NCBI GenBank assembly: GCA_047967505.1
Contig: CM106541.1
Direction: 5' to 3' (one strand)
DNA length: 64,000 bases
From: Dipteris shenzhenensis
Taxonomy: Eukaryota > Polypodiophyta > Polypodiopsida > Gleicheniales
Every line of letters begins with the position of its first letter. Positions within the stretch are counted from its first letter, which is position 1. The notes under the pieces are model-generated. The model searched no databases, had not been told where the DNA came from, and was given only the letters and a program-made list of their open reading frames with translations. This document shows positions 47,993 to 59,559 of the stretch, piece after piece. The position numbers and the translations under genes are program-made.

Positions 47993-50900
47993 TATCTCTT
48001 CGTGCCGGCCAGTTTTTTTTTTGCATCGGTTGGGATTTTAATTTTTTTGCTACACATGTTGTGTTTGTGGTCAATCGCATCCCATGGTGCATTGAATGCA
48101 TCTCGACTGTGGGCAGGCAATCTTGCCCATCCATGATCTGTGGCATGTGCCCATGGTGCTTTAGTCTGTAAACAACCTTAGATGATTTCCAATAATAGAG
48201 GGCTATAGGCATCAAGCAAGATAAGAAGGTTGACATAATCACAAGTAGGAACAATAATATCTTTCGAGTACATGCCAAATTCTCATTAGTATTTTCAGGG
48301 AATGGGTAGTCAAATACATCTCCCTTATGAGAACACAAAGCAACCCATGGCGTTGGTTGTAAAGGTTGAATTAGGGCAACTAGAACATGTTAGGAGGGTA
48401 CCTCTCAGGAATATGTGAAAATACCAAATTAAAAGCCAGTGTAAAGTTATAATGGATGCTAAGAGGGTGTAGACCAAGTGGCACAAATGTGTGGGCCGGT
48501 TTTGAGTTCCAACCTCAAGAGTAGCTCATGACCTCGTCTTGGTCACCCCATATGCGACATTGTTTGGCACTTAATAAAAGGAAAAACACAATTTATGTTT
48601 TTCAAGAGTTAAAATGGGTGCCATGATGTTTAAAGAGATTCAGATTGGGCCTCCAAGTTATTCATGGTTTGCTCAAAAGTTTCAAGGTTTAATCCCTTTA
48701 ATCAATAACATCTCAAGCATTTGCCTTTGGATACATCAATTCCTTCTTTACTAAAAAGCAAGGTTTAAGGAAGGAAGTAGAGACACCTTGCAAGATATGC
48801 ATATCCTCTTTGGAGGAGACTCAAACATGGTAAAATGTGTAATGGATTAAAACATGGAAATTCGGCCAAGGCTTGCATCAAAGATAGAGAATTGTAATGA
48901 GCTTAAGCCTTATATTTGGTGCACTATGTAAAACTATTGTCATTGAGACAGCCACAAAGTTATTCTTGGAATAATAGAAGATTAAAATGTGAGAATAGTT
49001 GTGATAGGGTAGATTGTTATGCTTCATGCATGGATTGTGGAAGTAACCTCAAATGGGTGGAAATGTTGACCACCTTTGGCCATGTCAAATCACTAATTAA
49101 TCTTATAGGGTCTTGCTTACCTAGGAAAGAATAGATTTTGAAAATGCAATCATGAACTGGTAGGATCCCATTAAAGTAGGTGGTAGTTCCAAGAAGAGGT
49201 GCTAATTCTATCCGAATAATTGTCAAAGTAGCCTCTCACTTTAGTAAGAAAAGGAAGACTAAAGGTGAATAGTCTGTTTCATTAAAACAAATGTTGTTCT
49301 TAGCTAATAGACAATCCACAAAGGATGGATTTCTATTGCGATTACTCAAAGACATCGATCTAGTGCTAACATAAACTTAAAGCACCAAAGTGCAATTACT
49401 AGGAATTGCTCATGGATTAGATGGATGCTTGAGGATGTATATATCTTCTTCTAAATAACTAGAGGAAAAAAGGTTGTGAAACATATTTACAACACATATA
49501 ATAAGGACGTTGAATGGGTTATTGAATCATTTGAAGTTCTTGAAGTCTTTAAGAGAGGATCACAAGGCATTAACAACACATACATGATTGGTGAGTCTAA
49601 TGAGAATGTCTAAATGCAATGAGATTTTAAAGCTACTAGATAAAAGCATAGGAATTGATAGATCATTTAGTAAGGATGAGCTATGCAGATACCCTAAAAG
49701 ATAGAAAAAGAGATGGCTATCCACTTTTTTGGGACCTGTACCATGTGGCCTAGGTGCAGGATGATCTTATAGGCTAACGTTAACTTGCAGGTTACTAAAT
49801 TAATTTGCGTAAGATTCTTTGATGAAAACTCCTTGGCCATGTTGAACCTATTGCCAAATGCATTAAGTTTTTTATGTCATAGCTAGTTGATGAGTAATAG
49901 GACATGTCTAGAGGAAATATTCCTAGCAATGTGCTTAATGTGGCACGTAGGGCATTGTTGTATGCTACAAAGCATTTACTCCTCACTGTGAATTTAGATT
50001 AAGTACCCAGCCAACTTTGTTGGAATTCCTTGCTGATTATTTGAATGTGGATGGGTTTCTCAGGTAATGTTCTAGGAAATTCAAGTGCCTCATTCAAGAA
50101 TTTGGGTGTTTTGGTGAGTGTGAATGGGAGAGTCTAGTTTAAATCAAAGTTACTTATTTTGGCTTTGTTAATGATAGAATACCTACCTTTAACTTTTCCA
50201 AGACTTTACACCATCCCCTTTTGATACAAGTCATAATTTCCTTTAATAAAGATTGCTTTGAATTTTCCAAAAAACCCCTCAAAAATGGGTCCCAAAGGGA
50301 TGCTTAAGACAATGGGCCCCTTGATCTTAATGTAGAATCCATGTGTTTATGTAAACCATAAGTCTTGACAAATTTAAGCAATAATCACAACTCTCTCACT
50401 ATTTTCCACTTTCTTGATATTGTCCATGTGGATCTTGACTTTCCCAAGATTTTTTAGTGTAGATCCTAGCCAAGTGATAATTGTGAGTTTTTTCACATAT
50501 CACATGAAATCTCCCAAGCTAGCTTCAATTAGATTTTTCCTACACATTTCCAGTTATCATTTGTAATATGTTTCATGTGTATGTCTCAAATCAACATTTA
50601 TTAGATTTTTCAAGCAACTTAACATATTAGCATTCACAAGAGTTTTCATAATACTGTGTTGGATTAGAATTTGAGAGATGTTTGGTGTAAATGTCTTAGA
50701 TCAAAATTTCACTTTAGATTTTCCTATAAGGCTATCATTCACAGGAACTTTTACATCATTTGCAAGCTCTCATCTCTTCCTCTCTAAAGCTTCAAAATAA
50801 GCATAGCTTTCACACATACATTATCATTAACTCAAGGCCTTACAAAGCTTTTAATTGGGAAGCTTGAGCAAAGATCACGATGCTCATTCATTTGGCCACC

Positions 50901-51321
50901 AAGCAAAGAGTGTAGCTTTTATAAGAATTTGTTTCTAGAAATTTTGAATAGAAAGTTGCATCTTATCAAGATCTACAAGAACATCTAGCCTTGATGAACA
51001 CTTCTAGCAAACTTTCTAGGCTTGAGAAGCTACAAGGCTCTATCCCTCCTTTAAGAAGGTCTTGGGGGATTAGGTCCCTCTACCCAAGTGTGCTTACCAA
51101 ACCTTTTTCAAGGGTGGGTATACAGTCATCTAGCTAGGTAGTCTTTCCATAGCCTCATTTTTGTGTCTTAATTTGCTATTGGAGCCCATCTTTGTGTCAT
51201 CTTTTTCTTTTAGCTTGTAAGTTATTTAATCATATTGGAGTACATCTTTGGGTCATCTTTTTCTTTTAGCTTGTAAGCTATTTAATCATACATGCTTTAG
51301 TCTTTCCTTTGTTATATAAAT
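47993..51321. other. no gene recognised
   Basis: AT-rich sequence with short open frames only. A 123-residue minus-strand frame (47967-48338) has one hydrophobic stretch but no recognisable family. Confidence 0.45.
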
Positions 51322-51458
51322 TGTTGAGGATGGTCTAAATTGCACCATCTAAATAGGGCATTAGGGGCAAACCCTAACTCTAAACCTAAGGGGTACTCGT
51401 GTATATATTCAATTTATGTTCAATACGACATTGTGTACATGTAGCTATATCGTGTTTA

Positions 51459-51498
<40 letters not shown>

Positions 51499-51526
51499 TC
51501 TCTCTCTCTTACTCCCCACTTGATCA
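51322..51526 (+). repeat. left LTR of the TAAAT element
   Basis: 205 bp containing a (CT)n run (51463-51509) and a single degenerate 'aaaccctaactctaaacctaa' segment. Confidence 0.85.
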
Positions 51527-53215
51527 TGGAAAGAGAACCTACTTCAACCATTCATTGCCACAGGGTATGTACCAGTTTACAATGATGACTCGAGCCTCAT
51601 TGGTCTTGAGAGATTGGATGCAGATGCTTCAAATGTTAGCATGGATCATCCAGAGTTCTTGATCATGCACATTCCTTGGTAATCCCTCAGCATGAGGCAC
51701 ATTCAACCAGTAAACCCTCATCATCAAGCACATTTGATGGTAAGCCCTCAGTGTGAGGCAGTCCCATTAACATCAGAACAGACTAATTCATAGCCATCAT
51801 CTTCATGCATGGATCCGACACCATCTACTATCACATCAGATGCAGATACTCACCAAGAGTTCACCAGTGATCATGCAGTTTTTCAATAGGTAAGTCCTCA
51901 GTATGAGGCACTCACATCTCCAGCAGCATGCGGAGATACATGCCACAATGCATTCAGCTCTTCAAGTGATTCCATTCTAGCATCCATTACTGAAGCTTTC
52001 ACCGCCATCATTGATACAGAGCACATCATATCCTTAGACACAGTTTCCACGAGCAGTTCAAATAAACAGATCAATCTTTAGGACATTCCAGCATCTCGGC
52101 TCAGTTACGCTGCATTGCACCACCCTTGGATCCAGTGATCACCACCTCTTTCGATCAACAAATCATTCCTCAGCATGATGATGATTATGCATCGATGAAG
52201 CCCTTCCTCAGTGTAGTGGACATCAATAGGTTCGGCCATAGCACAACCTAGGGAACCTAGTGTTTTAACATGCACTTATGGATGTCATATACAATCCATA
52301 CTTGATGCAGATTAGTGGCTAGATCTAGGACTATAGATCTGCCCTGACATCAGCATTCGGCACCTCCTATGCCTCAGGGACACCCTATGTTTTTTTAGTT
52401 GTATTTTAGGCTTCTAGGCCTTTATACTTCTTCTTGACGAGCCTATGATAGATGTTACATCCTATGTCGATGGATGTCTAGCCATGCACATACCAAATGA
52501 CCTTCAACTCATGACATTAGACCATACATGTTTGATAGGTTCCTATTCCCTATTAGTTTTATGGGCTCTTCTTCACTAGATCAGTGTATCATATCTGCAC
52601 CTTAAACGCAAGCTTTTATGTAGCGCTTGGATCACTCTGTCCACACTAACTATGCAGTCTTCTTCGACCCTGCATCATTCGACAGAGATTATAGTTCTTT
52701 TATAGCACATCTCACATATTGTTGCCAATTCTATTGGGTTGGTGACACCCTCGTATGTCACAACCTATCGGATCATATCTTCATGGCCACACCGACTAGC
52801 CTCACATACGGATGCCTCTTCTTCAAAGCAGTTGCACAGTCCACAATGACTTATGGCATGTTCAGCATGTAACCATACATAAAGTTCATGATGCAGTCAT
52901 CTTTTGATCGACCAATCTTTGATCCAGGTGGACTTTACTTTTTGCATATTTCCTTCCTCTTCCCTTCGGCCTATCTTCTAGGTTTTATTCCTAAAGGCAA
53001 AGGATGACCCACAACTTAAGAGGGGGGAAATCCAAGTTATATAAATGATCATAAGTTGTACTCATTGTACATGCTTTTGCCATGCATGCACATACTACTA
53101 TGATTTCTTTCCAGTTTTCTTTTTAGTTTTGGATGCTATCATATGCACCAAACAAAATCCACAAAACAATCTTATACATGCACCCTCTACTTATCCAGTG
53201 CAATTTAAGAGGGGG

Positions 53216-53369
53216 TGTTGAGGATGGTGTAAATTGCACCATCTAGATAGGGCATAAGGGCAAACCCTAATCCTAACCCTAACCCTAACCCTAACCCTAA
53301 GGGGTACTCGTGTATATATTCATGTTTATATTCAATACAACATAGTGTACAAGTAGCTATATCACGCAC

Positions 53370-53438
<69 letters not shown>

Positions 53439-53450
53439 CCCACTTTATCA
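53216..53450 (+). repeat. right LTR of the TAAAT element
   Basis: 235 bp. It is longer than the left LTR because of an expanded (CT)n run (53371-53437) and an expanded CCCTAA array. Otherwise it is closely similar. Confidence 0.85.
53265..53300. repeat. telomere-like (CCCTAA)n inside an LTR
   Basis: About five units of CCCTAA (one variant 'tcctaa'), at the place where the left LTR has only imperfect units. CCCTAA is the complement of the common plant telomere variant TTAGGG (typical plant repeat TTTAGGG). It is internal to an element, so not a chromosome end. Confidence 0.85.
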
Positions 53451-53455
53451 TAAAT

Positions 53456-54478
53456 TATCTACATATAAAACGTTGAGGACTTGCTAGCTTTGCACCTAGC
53501 TCTTGCTAGCTTTTAGATTATGTAAGAGCAGTACCGCAAACAATACCTCACACATATTGGCCTAAGTTCTAGTCCCAAGGATTGTTTAAGCTTGTTTTCT
53601 TTCTAAGTGTAGTCCATGCTCCCATAGTACTATTTTCTTCTCCTATGATTAATTTCAAAGCATGAAATGGACAACAATGGCCTAGATTCTATCTAGCAAA
53701 CATGTGGGAAGCAACACAAGCAATTTGCAAAGGCAATAGAAAAATCAACAATGTCTTGCTGTGTTGTTGATTAGCAAATGTGGCTATTATAGATGGAATG
53801 AAGGAGAATGAGAGTAATATCGAAGAATTGTAGATGAGGCAAAATTGTTAGTGGAAAGAGGAGTGATTGTGGTCATGTTGAGGGGAGGAGGAGGAGTGTG
53901 AGGTCATTGTGCTTGCAAGCATAGACAACGTGTCATTGTCAAGCCTATAAATACATGAGAGAATAAAATTACACCATAAATTCTCTAGCCACAACTCTCA
54001 AACCCCTCATCTCCTATAGTCCAATTTTGCTCCCATCGATTGGAGCTGCTAGATTCCTCATCATGTCAAATTTTGTGACATGGTATTTGATGGTGGAGCT
54101 GTGTACTGAGGGTTGCCCCAACCCCTCATCCATTTAGCCACTCCAAGTACCTCAACCCCTTAAAATGGCCAAGATATTGGAAGTCCTCGCCATCCAAGGC
54201 TTACGTACCTTGGTATTTGGGCATCTATTTCGTATGTGCTTCCATTCAATATTAGGCATGGCTACTTTGACATGTGCTAACGTCTCACTTAAAGAGTCAT
54301 CATCTTTGAACCATCCTTCAAGCAACCCCCCCACTCTAATCTTCAATGCATTATCGTGTCTGGCTTCATGTTCTTTGATCTCTTCATGGATATTAGTCTT
54401 GTTTGCCTTTGTGGCATACCATTCAATCACTTCTTTCTTGATTGATTGTACTTTAGTGTGAATCATATCTTTGACTCT

Positions 54479-54509
<31 letters not shown>

Positions 54510-55639
54510 GAGGGGGGGGGAGAGAGATTTATTCCTGGTTATGGTCTCTTTTGTTTCTTGATTTGTTTGTTTATTTTTGTTAAGTCACCTTCTTCCTTTC
54601 TTGTTATCTTTTTGTTTTGTTTGATTGACATATTTTAGTAAGCATTGGGCTTGCCAAGAGACACCTTGTGTCTTTGGAAACCCAGTATAGTTGCTAAGGT
54701 TGGTCACGGAGGTCACGGATGACAACATAAGCATTGCTTTGCTTGCTAGTATGTCTACCTGTTGTTTTTCAAAGATTTTTTATTAGCTCATTTTTCTTCT
54801 CTTTTGTTTTCTTTGTAGAATTTCGGATTTCAGAACAAAAAAAATCTAGATTTGTACAATTGGATATATTTGAGTCCCACAAAGGGGTGTGTGTGTGTGT
54901 GTAATATCACATGTGATAAAGGAAAACTATTATGTAGAGAGGCAAATAGAGAAATCCATATATGGCAAAAGACCAAGACCAAATGCTCATCCACACAAGG
55001 CTTTTTGCAGCACAAAGACACCATGAAAGAGAGAATACCCAACCACAAAGGCTCAATACAAAACTCCCCCACACAGGTTGGACAAGAGAAAACCAAAACC
55101 CGCTTATCCCACGATAAAGGATCATCCTGCAAGGATTCATCACCACGCCAGTGTACCTCTGGCATCCAAGGTGAGACAAGCTGGACACATGCTCTACATG
55201 GTTATTAACACGCTATGCGATAGTGCGACATTCATCCACACTGCATTCCACATGATCATCAAGTCCAAGTCTAGGTAAGTCAGTACAGTAGGCATATCAC
55301 CCCAATGCACCTGTAGCCCACAAGTCACTTCCTTGCAAATACACCCACACGTATGCATGGTCAGCACTAGGTAATTAGGGCCAGTACATCCCTTCTACAT
55401 TTTTTGTATTCTTGCATGCTGATCTCAAAGTTCGCCCCGTGCCTCACCTAACGTATACAACCGCCACTTCCTAACCCTTTCCCCAAATCAAAGGACTTGC
55501 TAACAATAAGACTTCCCACTGTGACAACCAAATGACTGAAAACCCATGATGATATTTAGCTTCTCCACTGTCATGTGATAGTTGTTGCTTAAAGGTAAAG
55601 GCCAATGCCGTCAAGTGATGAAAGCAAAGGCTAGAAGGA
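53456..55639. other. no gene recognised
   Basis: AT-rich. Includes a GA microsatellite (54478-54533) and a short GT run (54887-54902). Open frames of about 100 codons on both strands overlap each other at 54152-54466 and have no domain. Confidence 0.45.
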
Positions 55640-56018
55640 TCCTGCTAGTAGTTGCAATGTTATCACAATCGTCATCATGATCCCCTATGATGCACACACT
55701 ACAGAAACAAGAAAGTTTTATTGTTTTAATCAGTTGGTTGTTTGAAAAGCCCCATATGCTATGTAGACCATGAACTCCTTTAATTTTCTCACAATCATGC
55801 CTGCTTCTCCTTTGCACTTCACCCAATTTCACTTCATGGAACACTCTGTGTACTATAGTATTATTAACGCTTTGTTTAGTGTATGTTGAATGCATGCCTA
55901 TGGAGATGTTGGTTGTAAGCCATGCTATAGCATCATGGTCATCACTGAGATTTTCTTAAGCGCATGCTAGTTGGTGTTTAAACAGAGCTTGCTTAATAAC
56001 AACACCGCATCCACCATC
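55640..56018 (-). pseudogene. second copy (partial) of the DG-ASQFK / HGK family gene
   Basis: This segment parallels 15220-15590 closely at both DNA and protein level. It reads D-G-G-C-G-V-V-I-K-Q, H-D-A-I-A-W-L-T-T-N, H-S-T-Y-T-K-Q, V-F-H-E-V-K, G-V-H-G-L-H-S-I-W-G-F-S-N-N-Q and G-D-H-D-D. It keeps bases missing from the 15-kb copy (eight near H-S-T-Y). It has one in-frame TAA early, and open coding after that. Homology starts abruptly at the satellite boundary (56018) and ends near 55640, so only the middle-to-C-terminal portion is present. Confidence 0.7.
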
Positions 56019-56660
56019 ATGGGATTGCATGAATGATGGAAATAAGGGATTGCATGAGGCAAATTGGACTGTAGCATGAGGGCGGGATAGAGAAAGAGGG
56101 CATGCATGATGGAATTCACAGGATTGCATAAGGAAAATTGGGAAATTGGCATTATTAATCCTTCCCTTCTGCTTTCCCTTGCATGCATGTTTAAGTCAAA
56201 TTTTCAATCCCTTAAGCATTCATGAGGAAATAAGGGATTGCATGAATGATGGAAATAGGGATTGCATGAGGGAAATTGGACTGCAGCAGGAGGGTGGGAT
56301 AAAGAAAGAGGGCATGCATGATGGAAATCACGAGATTGCATGAGGAAAATCGGGAAATTGACATAACTTTTATGCATATGGAAAGAGGGCGTGCACGATG
56401 GAAATTTTCTTCTCTTTCTTCTTCTCCTTCATAATCCTTCCCTTCTCCTTTCCCTTGCATGCATGTTTAAGTTGAATTTTCAATCCCTTAAGCATTCATG
56501 AAAGATGGAAATAAGGGATTGCATGAGGGAAATTGAACTGCAGCATGAGGGCGGGATAAAGAAAGAGGGCATGCATGATGGAAATCACGGGATTGCATGA
56601 GGAAAATTGGGAAATTGGCATAACTCTTTTATATATGCATATGGAAAGAGGGCATGCATG
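56019..56660. repeat. satellite-like tandem repeat, ~280-bp period
   Basis: About two and a half copies. Each holds 'gggattgcatgagg.aaattg', 'gaaagagggcatgcatgatg' and 'aattgggaaattggcataa'. Copies are separated by 'ccttgcatgcatgtttaagt' plus 'tttcaatcccttaagcattc' (near 56175 and 56455). Confidence 0.85.
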
Positions 56661-56689
56661 ATGGAAATCTTCTTCTCTTCTTTTTTGCA

Positions 56690-57290
56690 GTTCATCATGT
56701 GGCTAGGAAGCTCTTCAGGAGCTTCACTTAACCCTCGAGATGCCTTATTACAAAAGTTATATAACATTTTGGAGCACCCTCCCACTCCACAGGAGTTATA
56801 CACATACATGACGAGCACTCATAACACCCCTCATGAGTCGAGAGTACAGACTCCAAACCACCCCACACCCACACCAGCTGAGATTACTCCTGTGGAGTCA
56901 AGACAGCCTAGCATGCGGTAGAGCCATTAGCCTTCTTCCCGTTCATCAGGAGTCCCTTCTCCCCTGTAGTCAAGAGGCCCATCTAGATCGCAGAGCCGCT
57001 AGCATATTCCCATGCAGTCGAGAGTCCCTTCTCCAGAGGCAAGTACCCATCATAGTAGCTCATTATGTACAACATGGTAGTAGGCATAATAGCAAGGAGA
57101 GATCTGGAACAAGATGCATGGCACAGTGCTTTGGGGGTAATGGTGGGCTCGGGGAGGATTCAGATGATGCAGACATGCCAGAGGGTGATGGTACGATCTT
57201 CTATGATATCACTGAGATGGGCGACATCTTGATAGATGCACGAGGGAGGATATCTGGCCTTCATGCGCTTTATAGTTCATAGCAACTATA
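56690..57290 (+). pseudogene. degraded ORF with Ser/Pro-rich region
   Basis: The plus frame from about 56690 reads L-L-Q-K-L-Y-N-I-L-E-H-P-P-T-P and then a Pro/Thr/Ser-rich stretch. It continues in the same frame past many TAG and TAA codons sitting where CAG or CAA would give a smooth Gln-rich sequence. The family is unknown. The overlapping 149-codon frame (56833-57282), which ends with an acidic patch, is in another phase and could instead be the real one. Confidence 0.3.
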
Positions 57291-57689
57291 GATGATCAAA
57301 TAATTGCTCAGCTAGAACTTTGACTTAGAGTAATTATAGCTTGGTGACACTGTCGATATAACTAACTTGGTATGTGAGTTCAGAGACCAGATTTGGGCTA
57401 GATTTGAATCTACAAAAGGCCCTTTCCCTGCCCTTCTCACCACTGGAGTGTGCTACAAAGCTCGGGGCCTCTTCTAACACTAATCATACGAGAGAGATTC
57501 AGTTGCATATTGGAAGTGGATTTGGAATCTCTATTTGAAACCATGACCAATACCCGATGAACTACAAACATGCTTTTACATAGAATCAACCACATTGGTC
57601 ATCGCATTCTTGGTCCCAACGGCTGGTAGTAACTCCATTTTGAATCCATGCTGACCCATTGAAAGGGTCGATATGGAATCTCAAGGACT

Positions 57690-57756
57690 TTAGAGAGAGA
57701 GAGAGGAGAGAGAGAGAGGGTGGGGGGAAGAGAGAGAGAGAGAGAGAGGGGGGGGG

Positions 57757-57821
<65 letters not shown>

Positions 57822-57881
57822 GGGGGGGGGGGGGGGGAGAGGGGTGGGTGGGGGAGAGAGTGAGAGAGAGAGGGGGGGGGG

Positions 57882-57913
<32 letters not shown>

Positions 57914-57954
57914 TGGGAGAGAGAGAGAGAGAGGGGGGGGCGGGAGGGGGGGGG

Positions 57955-57990
<36 letters not shown>

Positions 57991-57998
57991 GGGGGGTC
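57690..57998. repeat. GA / poly-G low-complexity tract
   Basis: About 300 bp of almost pure purine on the plus strand, alternating (GA)n with G-runs of 7 to 17. The 120-codon open frame over it is an artefact. G-runs this long could form G-quadruplexes. Confidence 0.95.
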
Positions 57999-57999
57999 T

Positions 58000-59309
58000 A
58001 GGCTTTAAAAATCCATTCTAAAAGGAAAACAAGACAAAAAGTGAACGACGATTGAAAAAAGGGAGTGCTAGATTATAACTTGTGGTGATGGCCACTACTT
58101 GTGAGTACTACCTTAATAGTAAGTGGAACATGGACAACTGTGTGGCAAAGAAGGATTTGCTGTGAAATGGAAGGGTGAGTGGTTAAGTTTCATAAAAATG
58201 AAAAATGAAAGGAGAGCGCTACCTAGAAGGTACCTAGAAGGAAGTGCTAAAGGTAAGGTGTTCTTCTGGGCCTTGCCCATGAGAGAGGGCCCTTACACAT
58301 CGGCCTTTTCCTTCCTTGCGAAATCCCTTTTACAAGGCGGCTTGCCACATGCCAAAAAGTCATTGCGTCCGCCATTCATGCCACTTGGACAAACATGGGT
58401 GAATAAGAGCCCCGCCTGAGTGTATGGGAGGGCACTTTCTTAATGATCATCATTTATTGCTAGTGTGACTTGGGCTTTAGGGTGTTTACACACTATGGCC
58501 ACTCATTTGAGTTGTGGGCTGGACATAGGCAGGGAAGCTTGCCCATCCATGATCAGTTGGGCATGCCAATGGTGGGGTAGTATATAAAGACCCTTCATAG
58601 GGATGGGTCCCCAATATGAAGGTCTTGTTTCCATGTAGGGCAAATGCATGCACACAGGTGTTGTTCAGGCCATTGTAAGGGTACATGTGTGGGAGAGCAA
58701 TCACGGGTGCGAGTGGCGGATGTGAGATTGAATCCAGCGCAGCTTGTTCAGGGACCCTGGTGGCCAAAGTGCATGCAACCACCAGTAGAGAGAGTGCCTC
58801 CTTAGACAAATGCCTTCGTGCATCTTGCGTGTGGGGCCTGAAGGGAACTCTGAAGGTGCCCAAATGTCTAAATATGCCAGGCGGTAACACTCGCCAGTAT
58901 CTTTCGAGAAGGGTGGAGAGACACATGTATAGGTGTGAGCATTGTGAGGCCAAGGGCTTGTTGAAAAGGAGCCAATGGAGCGGTCTAAAGTTCTCAAGGG
59001 AAGGAGTTGGCATGTCAACAACCTTGCCTTTTCCTCGTGCGTTTGACATTTCTTTCATACAAATTTTACAAACACATACACGAGAAAAAGAAGAAATCTC
59101 TTTGTGTTAATTTGCAGTCTGCTCTCCTCGTCCTTGGGATCTCGATTTCCATGCGCGAGCCGGGAGATTGCATCGAGTACATCGTGTCGATCCACAAGGA
59201 AAATCTGCGCCGCGACGAGTCCGGGCGACAGAATCGCGCTGCCCTCCTCGAACCTTCGCAGGATACAGCCGAAATCGCATTCGATTAAGAGCATTCCGTA
59301 GTTCGAGAG
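58000..59309. other. intergenic region upstream of E1-alpha, with an unsupported ORF
   Basis: A 190-residue minus-strand frame (58486-59058) and an overlapping 141-residue plus-strand frame (58685-59110) are open but show no domain or shared repeat. Each could be a chance frame. Nothing else is recognised. Confidence 0.35.
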
Positions 59310-59470
59310 AGGGGGCGAGAGGGGACGAAGAATCGTCGGAAATCATCGTTGGAGGAGAGCGAGAGGGGACGAAGAAGCGTCGGACATCATCTTTGGAGGA
59401 GAGCAAGAGCGGACGAAGAATCGTCGGAAATCAGAGGGGACGTAGAATCATCGGAAATCGAGAGCGAGCA
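59310..59470 (+). repeat. imperfect repeats in the presumed 5' leader of E1-alpha
   Basis: Four or five imperfect units of about 30-50 bp built on 'gaggggacgaagaatcgtcg' and 'gaaatcat' end about 90 bp before the start codon. They are GA/CG-rich and probably transcribed as 5' UTR, which is inference. Confidence 0.75.
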
Positions 59471-59559
59471 AGCGAGAGAGAAAGAGCGAGAGCATATATC
59501 TTTCATCTTCACAGGAAGAAGACGAAGCTCAGCTCCAGGGGCCTTCCTTCTCCCTGGCT

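Larger units (their letters stand above)
51322..53450 (+). mobile_element. short non-autonomous LTR retrotransposon with TAAAT target duplication
   Basis: Direct repeats at 51322-51526 and 53216-53450 both start TGTTGAGGATGG and end in CA. A polypurine tract (aagaggggg) abuts the right LTR. The 5-bp sequence TAAAT lies immediately outside both ends (51317-51321 and 53451-53455), a perfect target-site duplication. The 1.69-kb interior has no recognisable gag or pol; its longest frames are under 90 codons. It carries scattered copies of 'cctcag.atgaggca'. This is a mobilised-in-trans (TRIM/LARD-like) element; the family is unknown. The putative primer site starts TGGAAAGAGAACC and does not match initiator Met tRNA. 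Confidence 0.85.

Noticed and set aside
53265-53300. Chromosome end or interstitial telomere
   Set aside because: It lies within an LTR whose partner has the same position in degenerate form.
57659-58021. Glu/Arg/Gly-rich 120-codon ORF
   Set aside because: It is a translation of a GA/poly-G tract.
58486-59110. 190-codon minus ORF and 141-codon plus ORF near E1-alpha
   Set aside because: They overlap antisense to each other, have no domain, and neither shows better coding character than the other.
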